DNA of 64,000 nt. Origin: Labia minor. Lineage: Eukaryota; Arthropoda; Insecta; Dermaptera; Spongiphoridae. A program made the translations under genes and the position numbers. The stretch covers positions 64,974,501-65,038,500 of the forward strand of contig OY720349.1 in assembly GCA_963082975.1 (NCBI GenBank). The letters run 5' to 3'. The number at the start of each line of letters is the position of its first letter. Position 1 is the first letter of the stretch. Below the pieces are notes generated by a model. The model did not search any database, was not told where the DNA came from, and saw nothing but the letters and a program-made list of their open reading frames with translations. Positions 12,531 through 24,179 of this stretch are shown in pieces.

Positions 12531-13479
12531 AATTCAAAAAGGAACAACAAAAAATGATACATTTGCTCAGAATTTCATTTTAATCTACATATATTGTATT
12601 TTTGTAAATTCTTTAAATTATTATAAACGTATTTATAGATATTCTTAAAGATCTATTTACATATCTAATTTTAAGGTATTCAAGAATTTGGAATTTGGAA
12701 TTTCAAGACCGCAGCAACCAACCCCAAATCTCTCCAAACATTTATGCTATCCTCACAATTCGCACTCTCGTGAATTTGAATTGATCGTCACTCCTCACCC
12801 AGTCAATCTAGTGAATCTATTGGGACCTTTAGAATAAAATTAGGACTCGGTTGGGAAAAAGATAGAAAGAGTTTGTGGTAATTTGAATCCTTGGAAGGAG
12901 ATATATAGGGTAGCGGGTGGGGAACCGAAGTAAATTAATTTAAATCCATGTAACAAAGTAACTATTGGAAATAAGAACATTTTGAACATTTTCTATTTTA
13001 TAATATATTATAATATTTTGACTATAATGAGTTATTTTGATTGATTTTCCAGGAATATAAAATCGTAAAGTTTTTAAAAGTTATACAAAATTAAAACATT
13101 AATAAAAGTTACAAAATTTTTTAAAAAAATAATTAGTCAGTTAAACAATTCGATATGTGTGTGTGTTGGCCCAATATAAAAAAGTAATCTTAAAATTGAA
13201 ATGAAACATTAATCAATTAGCTATTAATTTATATTATTTATTTGAAGATAAAACTGACATTTTAGCTATTAATTATGCTTTTCTAGTTCTCTAAATTATT
13301 TAATATTAATTGATCAGATTTTTTCAACAATTTATTTTTAATAAAATATTTTTAATTATCATTTTAAATGAATATTAATTAAATAAATTATTAAATTATT
13401 CTTAAAATGTTTGCAAAATAAATAATTTTAAATATAACAACTGTCAATATGAAAGCGCTGTTAGCGGGGCACATATTCA
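12531..13479. other. Mixed then AT-rich spacer
   Basis: The first part (12,680-12,960) is less AT-rich but has no open frame or motif I recognise. The remainder is low-complexity AT-rich sequence. Confidence 0.5.
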
Positions 13480-13585
13480 TTTATATATATAGATTAATTA
13501 AATTTAATTTAAATATAATATATGTGTTAGTTAATCTAAATCAAATTTGCGAGATAGTCGAGAGGAGACACTCCAGATTTTTTAT
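13480..13585 (-). repeat. GGAGTGTCTCC family, partial inverted copy
   Basis: On the minus strand this reads CTGGAGTGTCTCC, a short insert, CGACTATCTCGCAAATTTG, then the AT-rich core. This is the start of the family seen at 2,722, 22,411 and 40,468. The distal blocks are missing, so it is truncated. Confidence 0.65.
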
Positions 13586-15352
13586 ATTTTAATAAATATG
13601 GCTCGATTATTAAAAAGTTAATATTTATTTTTCTGGCATTTACTCAAGATCACACGGCGGACGTGATTAGTCTATTTTTGTTTTTAATAACATTAAGAAT
13701 GTATAAGTAAATAAAAATCCATTAGTATTAAGTTGTTTATAACTCACGGATACATGGATCACTAAAAAAGTAAAAAATGGATTTTGCATTTCTTATAAAA
13801 TAATTAACAATGTTTTTACAGGCATAAATAATTAAATAAAATTAATTACAATATTTTTCAGGTTAATATTCAGGTTAAGTGCACATAATGATTAATTTAT
13901 TTATTTAAGTATATAGTTTTTTAAAATAAATGTTAACAACAACAATCAATGTCCCGAGATTATAATTAATTAAATTTAAATAATATTTGATCAGTAATAA
14001 TACTCTAATTCTAAACTTGGTCTCATAGAAGAGTTCAATAATCCCGTAAATTGGCATCTGGTCTAATATAATAAAAAGTATTTAAAGGATTTATACATTA
14101 CTATCATATTTATGGACCCATTAGAGTTTTATTTAAATTATAATTTGAATATTTATAATATATTAAGTTCAACTTTATAAAATTAATTCAATTATTAATT
14201 ATTATTGAATAATAGATGAAACATATATTTGAATTTAAATTCCTTTGTGTTCATATTTTTGAAAGATAAATAATATAATTTTTTATTTGACTTTTGAAAG
14301 TGTATCTATATAATTAAACGACTACACAATCCTAAACTCCTTTTAAACGGCTTCATGGATCTTAATCGTTCGGGTATCATAAGAACCGTAATGGCGCAAG
14401 AATAAGGTATAAGGTTGAAAAGTTCCAAACGTTGATCAGTTCCAAAGTTATGGGCAAAAAATCGACCCAACCCAAATAAACAACGCTCCATGTGGCGCCT
14501 CTGGTGGCTCAGTTAAGAAGTTGACACTCAATATAAGATTACTAATTCTAGAAATTTTCATACAAATAATGTTTATAATATTTAAATTCTAATATTCTAT
14601 AATATTAAAAGTAAAATTAAACTAAATTAAATTGAATATTACTCCTAATTGATTAATATTTTCTAAAACAAAGTAAGTAATATTTTTTATGTTTAAATTT
14701 ATATTTTGAAAAATAGTGCAATTTGCAATATTGAGTGAAATCGAAGATCCAAATGAGAGAAAAAATATATTGATTGAATTAAAACGAATTAAAACCTTTC
14801 GCATACAGACTTTCAACAAATTACTAAGTATTATATAGGGGATACAGATGGCAGAGTACCCTGACTAGCTTCTCTGAGCGCCATAAAATGTTTTAATTCA
14901 TTTTTAATGAAAAATAAATTATAGATATATCTCATTATTACATTTTTATTGACAACACACAAGCTCTGAAGATAGCTTTAATCATGATCGAAACGTTAGC
15001 CTAGTGGATGTTAAATAAAGGAAATAAAAAACAAAGCTGATTTTCTTCTTTTTCTCATTCAACAGAAATTTTTAATATTTTCAAATAAAAAAAAAAAATT
15101 TTTTATTCAAGGGCTTGAGTCTATATTCATTTAATTCTGAATCTTTTTAAAAAATTAAATAAGTTGAATGTATTGTATATAATTTGTAATCCACTTATTT
15201 GCTCATTATGTTATTGTTTAATTATTCAATTACTTTATTCAACTAATTGTTTAATACAAAAGTGAGTACTCAACTTATAAATAAAAATAAACAAAGTAGG
15301 TATTCTGAATAGACCAAAGGGTTAGGAATGAAACCCGTTAAGTTGTTTATTT
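13586..15352. other. AT-rich spacer with two repeat-like fragments
   Basis: No gene supported. At 14,290-14,520 there is a less AT-rich block whose minus strand is open (14,491-14,306) but has no recognisable domain. At 14,840-15,030 lies sequence resembling a transposon 3' end, with CTGAAGATAGCTTTAATCAT followed by CGAAACGTTAGCC. CTGAAGA..GAAACG arrangements are frequent near the ends of Penelope-like and related retroelements; the assignment here is tentative. Confidence 0.4.
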
Positions 15353-15360
15353 TTGAAAAT

Positions 15361-15362
<2 letters not shown>

Positions 15363-15398
<36 letters not shown>
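15363..15398. repeat. (TA)n microsatellite
   Basis: An uninterrupted TA run of about 36 bp. Similar runs occur near 6,381, 16,007, 16,289, 18,210, 25,586, 30,518, 34,570, 37,074, 46,924, 59,343, 60,661 and 61,540. Confidence 0.9.
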
Positions 15399-15402
<4 letters not shown>

Positions 15403-15499
15403 TCTCTTTATGAAAGGAGGAAAATGTCATCGTAAAATAAACTCCTATCTTTTTTCATACAAATGCTCAATGAGTAAGATATTAAATAAACAAACGCGT

Positions 15500-15790
15500 T
15501 TCTATGAACGGGACGGGATATTTTTTTTTACACACACGAGTTTTAAAATTGTCAAAAAAAGCAACGCAGAGAAAGAGAAAAGTAAAGCGCGCCGCCGTCT
15601 GCTGGTCACGCTTGCATGCGCTGGCCTTAAGCCAATGCGACAACATGCATTTTCTACTCATTAATTTCACCTCCTCTCTCTCTCTTTTGCTTTTGCTTTC
15701 GGCCCATTCGTTTACGAGCACATATGGACCGCAGCTCTTCTTCCTCCTTCCCACTTCACGAAAATCTACCCTAAACGCTCTCACTCTTAT
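15500..15790. other. Mixed-composition island
   Basis: A block with GCGCGCCGCCG, TGCATGCGCTGGCC and a CT-rich tract (15,669-15,700), bracketed by AT-rich DNA. Frames on both strands are open (15,504-15,794 plus; 15,784-15,482 minus), but the products are low-complexity and match nothing I know. Regulatory or non-coding conserved sequence is possible. Confidence 0.35.
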
Positions 15791-16002
15791 TTAAAATCAA
15801 TCTCCTGAATGCATTTAAACGCTCAATTTAATCAAAAAACATTTTTTAAGATTTAGTGATCTAAGACTAAGAGGTGAACTTTTCTTTTTCCTCATAATTT
15901 CGAATTTAAACTCATCATTTATAAATATATATATAAATGAGACAAACATGTTTATTTTTATAATATTCAAATGAATATATTTCATTAATTAATGATTACA
16001 AA

Positions 16003-16041
<39 letters not shown>

Positions 16042-16314
16042 TTCAAAATTCACTTTATTTAAACCTTTTTGCAATTAATTTAAATAAATGACTATATATT
16101 CTGGTTAAGAAAATAACTCTAGTTATTTTTTTGAAGTTCAGTAATTAGCAGATTTTCTAAATAAAAATTGTGAGGTCTCTTCTAAAATGGTTTAATCAAA
16201 AAATTAATCCATCGCTGGTATTAAATAAAAATTAAAATATTTTAAATTTCAAAATTCAAATATTGGGGGAGTTTCCGCACCCTTCTAACATATATATATA
16301 TATATATATATCTT

Positions 16315-16585
16315 ATATATAAATTTCTCGTGTCACAAAACTTTGAAATTATACTCCTCCGAAACGGCTGGACCGATTCTTATGAAATTTTTTATGCATA
16401 TTCAGTAGGTCTCAGGGCAAGTTAGACTTCTTTTATTAAACCGCTAATTGGTAAGGTGTGTCCAGGGGGTGGTATTTAAATCAAAATAGTTTAGTTACAA
16501 TGCTAGATCATAGAGGCACTGCTGGCGATAATTTGGCGGTAATTTAAATTCTGAGCAATGTGCAGATAAAAATCTTTTTATATAT
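16315..16585 (+). repeat. Transposon-derived repeat fragment
   Basis: It contains ATTTCTCGTGTCACAAAACT, CTCCTCCGAAACGGCTGGAC with CGATTCTTATGAAATT, and CATATTCAGTAGGTCTC. These blocks recur widely in non-coding regions of insect transposons. The right edge (16,548-16,575) carries AAATTCTGAGCAATGTGC, shared with the repeats at 1,965 and 28,590. No coding sequence. Confidence 0.5.
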
Positions 16586-16964
16586 CTATTGATATTTACA
16601 ATATCTCAATTGACCTTATTGGCCTTTTAAACTTTGAAAACATTCACATTACGGCTATAATTTAATACTATTAATTTTTAAGATTATGTGAGTAAATCAT
16701 TTTAATTAAGAAAATTTGATCTCATAATTGGATTTTCACGTAAGATTTTAATATATATTTTTTAATATTATTTTTATAGTAGTTTAGTGTTATGCTAATT
16801 TCTTTATATTTTATTTTTATTTTGTTTACTTTGTTTTTTTTTTAAATAAATTAATAACATTTAAAGAGGCATAAAAATATTAATCGAGGCAGGAAAAGTG
16901 ATGGGGTTTGAAATTAATTAATTTGATAAGACAAAATAATTAGTATCAGAGAGAATAATATTTG

Positions 16965-17385
16965 CAAAGAATTTAAATCGAGGTTGCCATCGGGAAATTA
17001 TTATCAAAGGGGATCAAAATTATTAAATTATTAATTGTATCTTATGGGTGGGAGGCATGGGAGATGAGAGTAGATTCAGAGTATTTGAGAATAGGATTCT
17101 TCCCAGCATTTATGGGCCAAAGAAAGATGACGACACCGGGGAATGGCGGAGACTGCATAACAAGGAATTGCATGACCTCTATGCATCTCTAGATATAGTT
17201 AGGGTTATAAAAGCGAGAAGGCTGGGATCGGCAGGGCACATGGCTAGAATGGGAGAGGAAAAATATATTGGTGGGGAGTGTGAGTGTGTTCGATTGGAAA
17301 ACGTCCGTTTGGAAGACCAATTGTGAACAGGGTGGACAATGTAGGAAGGAACGTGAGAGAGATGGGACTCGGAGCAGCTAGTATA
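16965..17385 (+). mobile_element. LINE fragment (post-RT C-terminal region)
   Basis: The frame at 17,048-17,326 gives [40 protein letters not shown] and RRLGSAGHMARMGEE, the conserved tract downstream of reverse transcriptase in a common insect non-LTR retrotransposon type. The flanking GAGGTTGCCATCGGGAAA and ATTATTATCAAAGGGGAT segments match the LINE at 57,547-57,640, so this is the same family. Only the C-terminal piece survives. The usual LYGCEAW motif is damaged (the sequence reads YGWEAW before a frame break) and the GRPxGRRPLGR region is shifted out of frame. Confidence 0.8.
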
Positions 17386-17436
17386 TATATATATATGTTC
17401 GTTTAGGTTGCCGTTTCATAACAATATACATATGTA

Positions 17437-18205
17437 TATGTTACGGCCAAAGCCCAAAGTGCGGCCATTTCGGAAAGTGGGCGAGCCGTGTGGCCAATAT
17501 CCGATGTACTAGAAATTCTTAGTATAAATGCTACTTTGGCCGGCCAATTCCCGAAGTGCCGAGAAATCGCTGGCCAATATACGAATTGGCCGCACTTCGG
17601 GTTTTGGCCGTAACCGTCGCGTCTTCACAACCACTGATCTGCAATTGCACTACAAAGTGCACAACAAACCTCTGCAAATGCAAAAATGGCAAACTGCTAT
17701 GCAATTCAAAATGCCACAAAGTTTATCTTGCAGTAATAAGTAATAAGTGATGAATTAGGGATTATTATTATTAATTCACCGTTTATATTAGTTTAATTTG
17801 TAATAAGTAATTAATATTTTTAAATTTATCATAAATAATTTAATATAAATAATATTATACATTTATTTAATTTTGAGTTGAAGATTGATTATTACTGTTT
17901 ATATTAGTTTATATTATATTAAATATTACATGTATTATATTAGTTTATATTAATAAACTGATAATTGATAATTTAATATAAATGATAATCAGTGTAATGT
18001 TCTGATTATTATTTTGGTATAAAACACCCTAAATTCTGATCCCAATCCTTTGCTTCCGACTTTGGCCAGAAGCTCCAAGCCATTTCGCAAACTGGCTGTC
18101 CAAATCCCGAAATCAAGAGAAAATCGGATATTGGCCGGTTGATATGAGACGATATTGGCCACTTGCCGAAATGGCTGGCCAATTCTCGAATTGGCCGTAA
18201 CATAT
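17437..18205 (+). mobile_element. DNA transposon remnant, GGCCAAT subterminal repeats, CXC frame
   Basis: The left edge reads GTTACGGCCAAAGCCCAAAG with TGCGGCCA. The inverted form TGGCCGCACTTCGGGTTTTG with GCCGTAAC lies at 17,590-17,617, and another inverted end, AATTGGCCGTAACATATA, at 18,188-18,205. Repeats of the type GGCCAATWYNCGAA fill both flanks (17,490-17,610 and 18,080-18,200). Between them, 17,656-17,750 plus encodes ICNCTTKCTTNLCKCKNGK and then LLCNSKCHK, a C-x-C-x3-C-x4-C-x-C-x6-C-x3-CH cluster ending near a stop. Cysteine clusters of this kind sit at the C-termini of transposon-derived integrase-like proteins such as the KRBA2 type; that link is from memory. No transposase core is visible. 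Confidence 0.55.
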
Positions 18206-19440
18206 ACAATATATATATATATATATATATATAGTAGACCAAAATCTTTTTTCTAATAAATAAAGGTTCTTTTAATAATATAATAGTTTTTTCTGTTATG
18301 TTTTTTACCAAAAACACTAAATGTTTCCTTACCACGAATGAGTTCCTTTGTTAATTAACTGATTGTATTGTAACTATTTCTGTATATTTTACTATTAAGG
18401 GGTTCCATTCATTTTTGACAGATTTATGCAGTAACGCTTCAAATGGAGGCAATGAGTTTTCTTCAAGTAACATCAGATGGTAAATGACCAAAATTGACTT
18501 CTTTCTACACTAATCTACTCACAAAAATAGATTTCATAATTAAAATTATATGTTAAATGATAACTATTTTAGTTGGATCAATCAATTTTTATTTATAATT
18601 AATTAAAAAAAAAATACCTTTAAACATAATATAAATTTTTTTTTATTGAATATATCAATAAATATAAATAATTTGAATAAAATCTCATTATCAGTTTAAG
18701 TATATTTTGTAATTTTATTATATTTACACAAATTAATAAAATTTTAAATCAATTTATTATTATTATTAAATAAAGTTAAAAATTAAGTGTAAGCGTTAAT
18801 GTCTATAACAGGAGTGGCCCACCCGTGGTCCACGATAACAATTTTTATGTGAATCTATATTCATCATAATTTACAAATTATTTTATAAAGTAGGAAATAA
18901 GATAAAAGAATTTACTACAATGTCATTAAAAAAATACCAATTAGAATTTTTTTAAATGAAATACATATAATAACAATAATATAATTTTTTTATTGGAAGT
19001 ATCATAATAATATCATAATACATTTTTTGCGTCATTTGAAAATATTTTTATATAAGAATTATTAAAATTTTAAATAAAATAGGCTGCCAATAAATTATAA
19101 AACAACCAATATTATTAATACAATATTTATAACAAAATAAAATTAATTATTATCGAAAATTAATTTAAATTAAATTATCTTAACAAATCCTGTAAATAAT
19201 ATTCTATGTTTCTTTATATATTATATAAACCATTTATATTATGTGTATTTAAAAATTTATTTTGATTATATATTTTAAAAATAAAATTATTTTTGTCTAA
19301 GCAATATTCAAATGGATTTATTGCTTATTTTAATTTAATTTAATTAATAATTTATTTATTTCTTTAATTACCTCTAATTATTATTTGAAATTAAAATAAC
19401 GCGATAAACTAAAGATATATTCAAAAATAAATATATAAAG
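18206..19440. other. AT-rich stretch with GTGGTCCAC motif
   Basis: A (TA)n run opens the stretch. The remainder is AT-rich with no gene. At 18,812-18,834 GGAGTGGCCCACCCGTGGTC occurs, related to the motifs inside the 19,441-22,120 structure, so the element or an older relative may begin here. Confidence 0.4.
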
Positions 19441-19888
19441 TAAATGTCCCAGTCGTGGACCACTGTACCAGTAATGGACCATTTGAAAGATTTTTTATGA
19501 AAATAAGCTTTTTGATTTTAAATTAAACTTGAGATATCGATAAATACCAAGAAGAGCCTTTTTCGGATTGCTTATCAATGAAACAGAGAGCAATCCCTGC
19601 ATTTATTTATAATTATGAATTTTTTAAAACACGAGGCAAGCGTTCTTGCATTTTAAGGTTCGTTTCTTATGCAAAACGTTAAGGATATGCTTCACTTTAT
19701 TTTCAATATATTGTTTTATTTAATAATAATTTCAATCCAAAAATTAAATTCAATAATTGATACTACAAATTATATTAATCAGTTGAAATATTTAATTTGT
19801 GTGATGATTATAAATTATTAAGGGGATGGTCATTTACTGAAACAAATATCTCATTTTTTTCAGAAGTGGACCGGGGTGGCCCATTATT

Positions 19889-20559
19889 AAATAAGTTGAC
19901 CTGTGGCCAGGTCCGAACCGACCGACGGTTTGAAGTAAATTAATTTCCAGCTAGAGAAACAATTTCAAATAATTTTAATATATCTATTAATGTAATAAAA
20001 AACAGATATGGATACATAAATAATAAATATAAATATTTTTAATTTTATTTTATTTATAATATATATGCAAGACCAGGCTGTGATGTCATGAATGGCTGGA
20101 TGACGTCATATAATTTTAAATCAAGAAAAAACTAATAAATATGATTTTCCCGAGGATAAAACCAATACAAAGTGCATGCTTCGTGGAAATATATAAAAAA
20201 ATCTCCTCATGTGAAATTTGGTGCGAAAATAACCCTTCCCTTACTATCGTCGATCGCTAATACTACCACTTCCGGTTTCCGGATTTGCACCAAAAGTTGA
20301 TCAATTCATCCCACTGATGCATTAAGTAAATATACCAAATTTCATCAAAATCGGTTGAGCCGTTCAGGCTGTACACATCTATACGGACGGACAGACGGAC
20401 AGACGGACGGACAGACGGACAGACGGACGGACAGACATCATGCTAAAAATACTTTTTTCTGTTAAGAAAATGCATGATTCGTGGAGATATGTAAAAATCT
20501 CCACATGTGAAATTTGGTGTGAAAACAATACCTCCCTTACTATCGTCGGTCGGTAAAAA
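19889..20559 (-). repeat. Helentron-like repeat, long form (left arm of inverted pair)
   Basis: On the minus strand it starts TTTTTACCGACCGACGATAG and runs through a GTCCGTCTGTCC tandem core with GAACGGCTCAACCGATTTTG. It ends in CGTCGGTCGG, the hairpin GACCTGGCCACAGGTC and AACTTAT. A second, diverged copy of the start (TCGACGATAGTAAGGGAAGG) sits in its middle, so the long form is a fusion in which the head block is present twice. It lies head to head with the 20,633 copy. Confidence 0.75.
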
Positions 20560-20632
20560 TACGATTAAAATTTTTTTTACTAAAATCGTTAAATCGTTAA
20601 AAATACGATTAAAATTTTTTTTACTAAAATCG
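20560..20632. repeat. Short tandem duplication between repeat arms
   Basis: AAATACGATTAAAATTTTTT followed by TTACTAAAATCGTT appears twice in a row (about 43-bp period). It forms the loop between the two inverted Helentron-like copies. Confidence 0.8.
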
Positions 20633-21274
20633 TTTTTTACCGACCGACGATAGTAAGGGAGGTATTGTTTTCACACCAAATTTCACATGTGGAGATTTTT
20701 ACATATCTCCACGAATCATGCATTTTCTAAACAGAAAAAAGTATTTTTAGCATGATGTCTGTCCGTCCGTCTGTCCGTCCGTCCGTATAGATGTGTACAG
20801 CCTGAACGGCTCAACCGATTTTGATGAAATTTGGTATATTTACTTAATGCATCAGTGGGATGAATTGATCAACTTTTGGTGCAATTCCGGAAACCGGAAG
20901 TGGTAGTATTAGCGATCGACGATAGGAAGGAAAGGGTTATTTTCACACCAAAGGAGATTTTTTTATATATCACCACGAATCATGCACTTTGTATTGGTTT
21001 TATCCTCGAGAAAAATCATATTTATTAGTTTTTTCTTGATTTAAAATTATATGACGTCATCCAGCCATTCATGACGTCACAGCCTGGTCTTGCATATATA
21101 TTATAAATAAAATAAAATTAAAAATGTTTATATTTATTATTTATGTTATATGCCTATCTGTTTTTTATTACATTAATAGATATATTAAAATTATTTGAAA
21201 TTGTTTCTGTAGCTGGAAATTAATTTATTTCAAACAGTCGGTCGGTTCGGACCTGGCCACAGGTCAACTTATTT
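20633..21274 (+). repeat. Helentron-like repeat, long form (right arm of inverted pair)
   Basis: Same block order as the left arm in the opposite orientation, including the tandem GTCCGTCC core, the two TGACGTCA octamers and the terminal hairpin. Unlike the left arm it lacks AATTTCACATG in the second head block and reads AAACAGTCGGTCGG before the hairpin. Both features are shared with the copy at 42,572-43,210. Confidence 0.75.
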
Positions 21275-22410
21275 TTTATTAAAATAAATGTGATGTATGT
21301 TAAATTTTTTTTCTTTTAAGTGTCTAGAACAATTTTATTCAGTAGTGGACCACGTGGCCAAATACTGAGATAAACATGGAAAATCACTAAATCTTTACAA
21401 CTTAAATTATATTTTCATCAGATTCCTTTAGATAACTAAATTTTATTCTGATAATAAATTGTGTAAATATGTTAATTCCCAATTTATAAACATTATTAAA
21501 TTTATAATTTTATTTTATGAAATTAAATCAACAACAATTTATTATATTTAAATTAAACATCTTATTACAGATAATAATAAATTTAATAAAATATATTATA
21601 TTAGTATGAATAATTATAATTATATTAAATTAATATTACTAAAATTTCCAATATATTTTTTAAAAATTACATTAATGTCATTATCTTTCTCTTTTCGATT
21701 GCATAAACTGACCTTCTTTCTTGTTTAAAAACCGCACGTTTAAATGGATAAGAATTGTAAATATATAGAAACAAACTCTGTAAATATAAAGGATAATTAA
21801 AATAAATGATAAAAAATATTAATATAACCAATCCTTAGTGCATTTTATTCCATTTATTTATTTTAAATCCATTTCTATTACTGGAGCAAAAAGTGATCCA
21901 CTACTGAAACTTACGATAGAACAAAAATACGTTTTGAAAAAAATTTAAAAAAAAATATTTAAATATAAATTAACCGAATGTTTGTGTTGTAGTGATAATT
22001 AAAAATAGTTGTACAATATGCTAGCTCCTGTTTTGTTGTTATTCTCACTTTTATTACAGAATAATAGTGTTTTTTAATGAAAATTTCTCTTAACATGGTC
22101 CACCACTGGTACATTTACTTATTTTTTTTTAATGTTAGTAACTAAATTTATTTATGTCAAATAAAATCGATGTATAACAATATCATTAAAGAAAATACCT
22201 ATTTGTTTTTGTTTTTTGAGATGAAATCTAACATAATACAACATTTTTTCCATCATCCAAAAATATTTTGATATAAGAATTATTTAAATTTTAAATAATT
22301 GGAAAGAATGAATAAAATATGTTGACAATAAATTTTACCAGAATGAATATTAATTTTATATGCCCTCAAGATCATTTTGGTTGGCCGCCTCTGGCCTATA
22401 TAATATAAAA

Positions 22411-22857
22411 AAATCTGGAGTGTCTCCACTTTACTCACAAATTTGGATTAATTAACATATATTAAATTAAATTTAGTTAATTATAAATTATATATTAATA
22501 AATATATACTAAACCAGCGTGTGTTTGGCTCTTTATTCATGACACCACGTCACGTGCTGGCGCGTGGTTTGCAGTCGTGTTTAAAAATTAATTCCTATTC
22601 AATCAAGCTGAAATTCTATATATAGCAGTTTTATACAATTTTTAATCATGTGAAAATTTATCAAACATATATCTTTATTTTTACAGTCAGTTTATACTTT
22701 TAGAGGAAAGAAAATGAAAACGTGGTAGGTAATGACCCTCTTCCGAAAGAGCTACATTTCTCAAAAGTTGATAGAATACTACGAATTTTGAATAATACCC
22801 ATGTACAAAATTTCATTATTCTAGCTCAAAACGTTTTTGAGTAATCTTGTCTACACA

Positions 22858-22911
<54 letters not shown>

Positions 22912-23015
22912 CACAGACATTTTTCTCAACCTTAGGGAAAATAATTCAGGAACCTTCAAAACGTATAAAAACATCAAAATCTCGACATCGAAAATTTTCC
23001 TCTCTGGCGAGATAA
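22411..23015 (+). repeat. GGAGTGTCTCC family, long copy
   Basis: It contains CTGGAGTGTCTCCACTTTAC, the AT-rich core, TCACGTGCTGGCGCGTGG, CAAGCTGAAATTCTATATAT, a microsatellite, then CATCAAAATCTCGACATCG. The block order equals the 40,468 copy. No coding capacity. Confidence 0.7.
22853..22908. repeat. (CA)n(GA)n compound microsatellite
   Basis: About ten CA units followed directly by about fifteen GA units, inside the GGAGTGTCTCC-family repeat. The sister copy has only a short (CA)n at 40,913-40,931, so the run expanded after insertion. Confidence 0.9.
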
Positions 23016-24179
23016 TAAAAATTTGAAAATAAAACTATTATTTTAAAATTTTTACTCCTTTATGACGGCAACCTACATTACAATTATTTAGGTTATTTTT
23101 ATTGATTATTAATTGCTAAAATTCTCATGAAATATTTATTAAATAAATTTGAAAATTGTAATTAAATATTTATATATTATAAATTTAACTCGCTAGTTTC
23201 CATCATATCACAGAAAGGTTTATGTATTTATTTTAAAGAAAAAATTGTCGTTCAATACATAAATAAATACTATTATGTTTATTCTATAATATGTATCGGC
23301 CATAAATGCCCATCATAATACTATAAATTTTAAAAATTCTGAGCTCGCGCGCCCCTTGTAACTACACGCCCCTAGGCACGTGCCTAGTTAGCCTTACGGG
23401 TAATCCGCCTCTGGTGGTACTTCTAAATACACTTGTTTATAAGAATGAGATACTTAAGATTCGATAGTTCAAAATAGGTAGAATAAATCCACAAAAATTA
23501 ACTTTATTAGTTTTATATAGAGAATTTTAACGTAGTTTTAAACTGAAAATCTCCAAGAATATTTATTTAAATCCACTGAATCTGATTAAATGTAGATTTT
23601 AAACTTTTTATAGTTTTATTGTATATCACGACAAGGATAAAGTTTTAATATGCCACAATCCTGTTTTCATATAATTAAAAAAAGTAACACGTAAATTATT
23701 TGGTAATACAAATTCACAAATATTCATATAATTAATTAATTAATTTAATTAAAGAGATTATATTCAAATTTTAATTATAATGTCACATATTCAACACAAA
23801 TTTTAAATACTAAGGAAATAAATTTAAAAGAAAGATTTATAAAATAATTATTTATAATTTTTAATATAAACAAAAGAAGTGTAGAAAAATATCTAGACAT
23901 AAAATAAATAAAATCAGTACTTATCTATAATTATTTTAATTTAAAAAATAGTTAAATAATAATAATAACTCTAATTATAAAAAAATAAATTTAAATATTC
24001 AATGGGGGTCCCAGTTAACTTAATAAAAACCTGCTTTTGTCCATGAAAATTTTTTTAAGTTATATTGACTTCAATTAATTCAAAAAATATGAACAGAAAT
24101 TCTTTTTGCTATATTTTATCAACATAATGCTACATTTCTCATAACGGTGTTCTAATTAATTTAATTTGATTTAATTTAA
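23016..24179. other. AT-rich spacer with one GC-rich patch
   Basis: No gene seen. At 23,340-23,420 a patch with CTCGCGCGCCCC, the palindrome TAGGCACGTGCCTA and CCTTACGGGTAATCCGCC looks like the end of a transposable element, but I cannot assign a family. Confidence 0.45.

Larger units (their letters stand above)
19441..22120. mobile_element. Non-coding DNA-transposon-like element with TGGACCA repeats
   Basis: The left edge reads TAAATGTCCCAGTCGTGGAC. The right edge, inverted, reads TAAATGTACCAGTGGTGGAC, which gives imperfect terminal inverted repeats of about 23 bp. Related motifs recur inside: CCAGTAATGGACCATTT (19,468), AGAAGTGGACCGGGGTGGCC (19,863), CAGTAGTGGACCACGTGGCC (21,340), and inverted GTGATCCACTACTGAAA (21,892). 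The interior has no open frame. Two Helentron-like repeats are inserted in it (19,889-21,274). The class is unknown; the right-hand boundary is inferred only from the inverted match. Confidence 0.4.

Noticed and set aside
14306-14491. Minus-strand open frame of 61 codons
   Set aside because: No domain, and the nearby sequence looks like repeat debris; not enough to call a gene.
15482-15794. Overlapping open frames on both strands near 15.6 kb
   Set aside because: The products are dominated by simple-sequence translations (TA and CT runs) and look like chance frames in a less AT-rich island.
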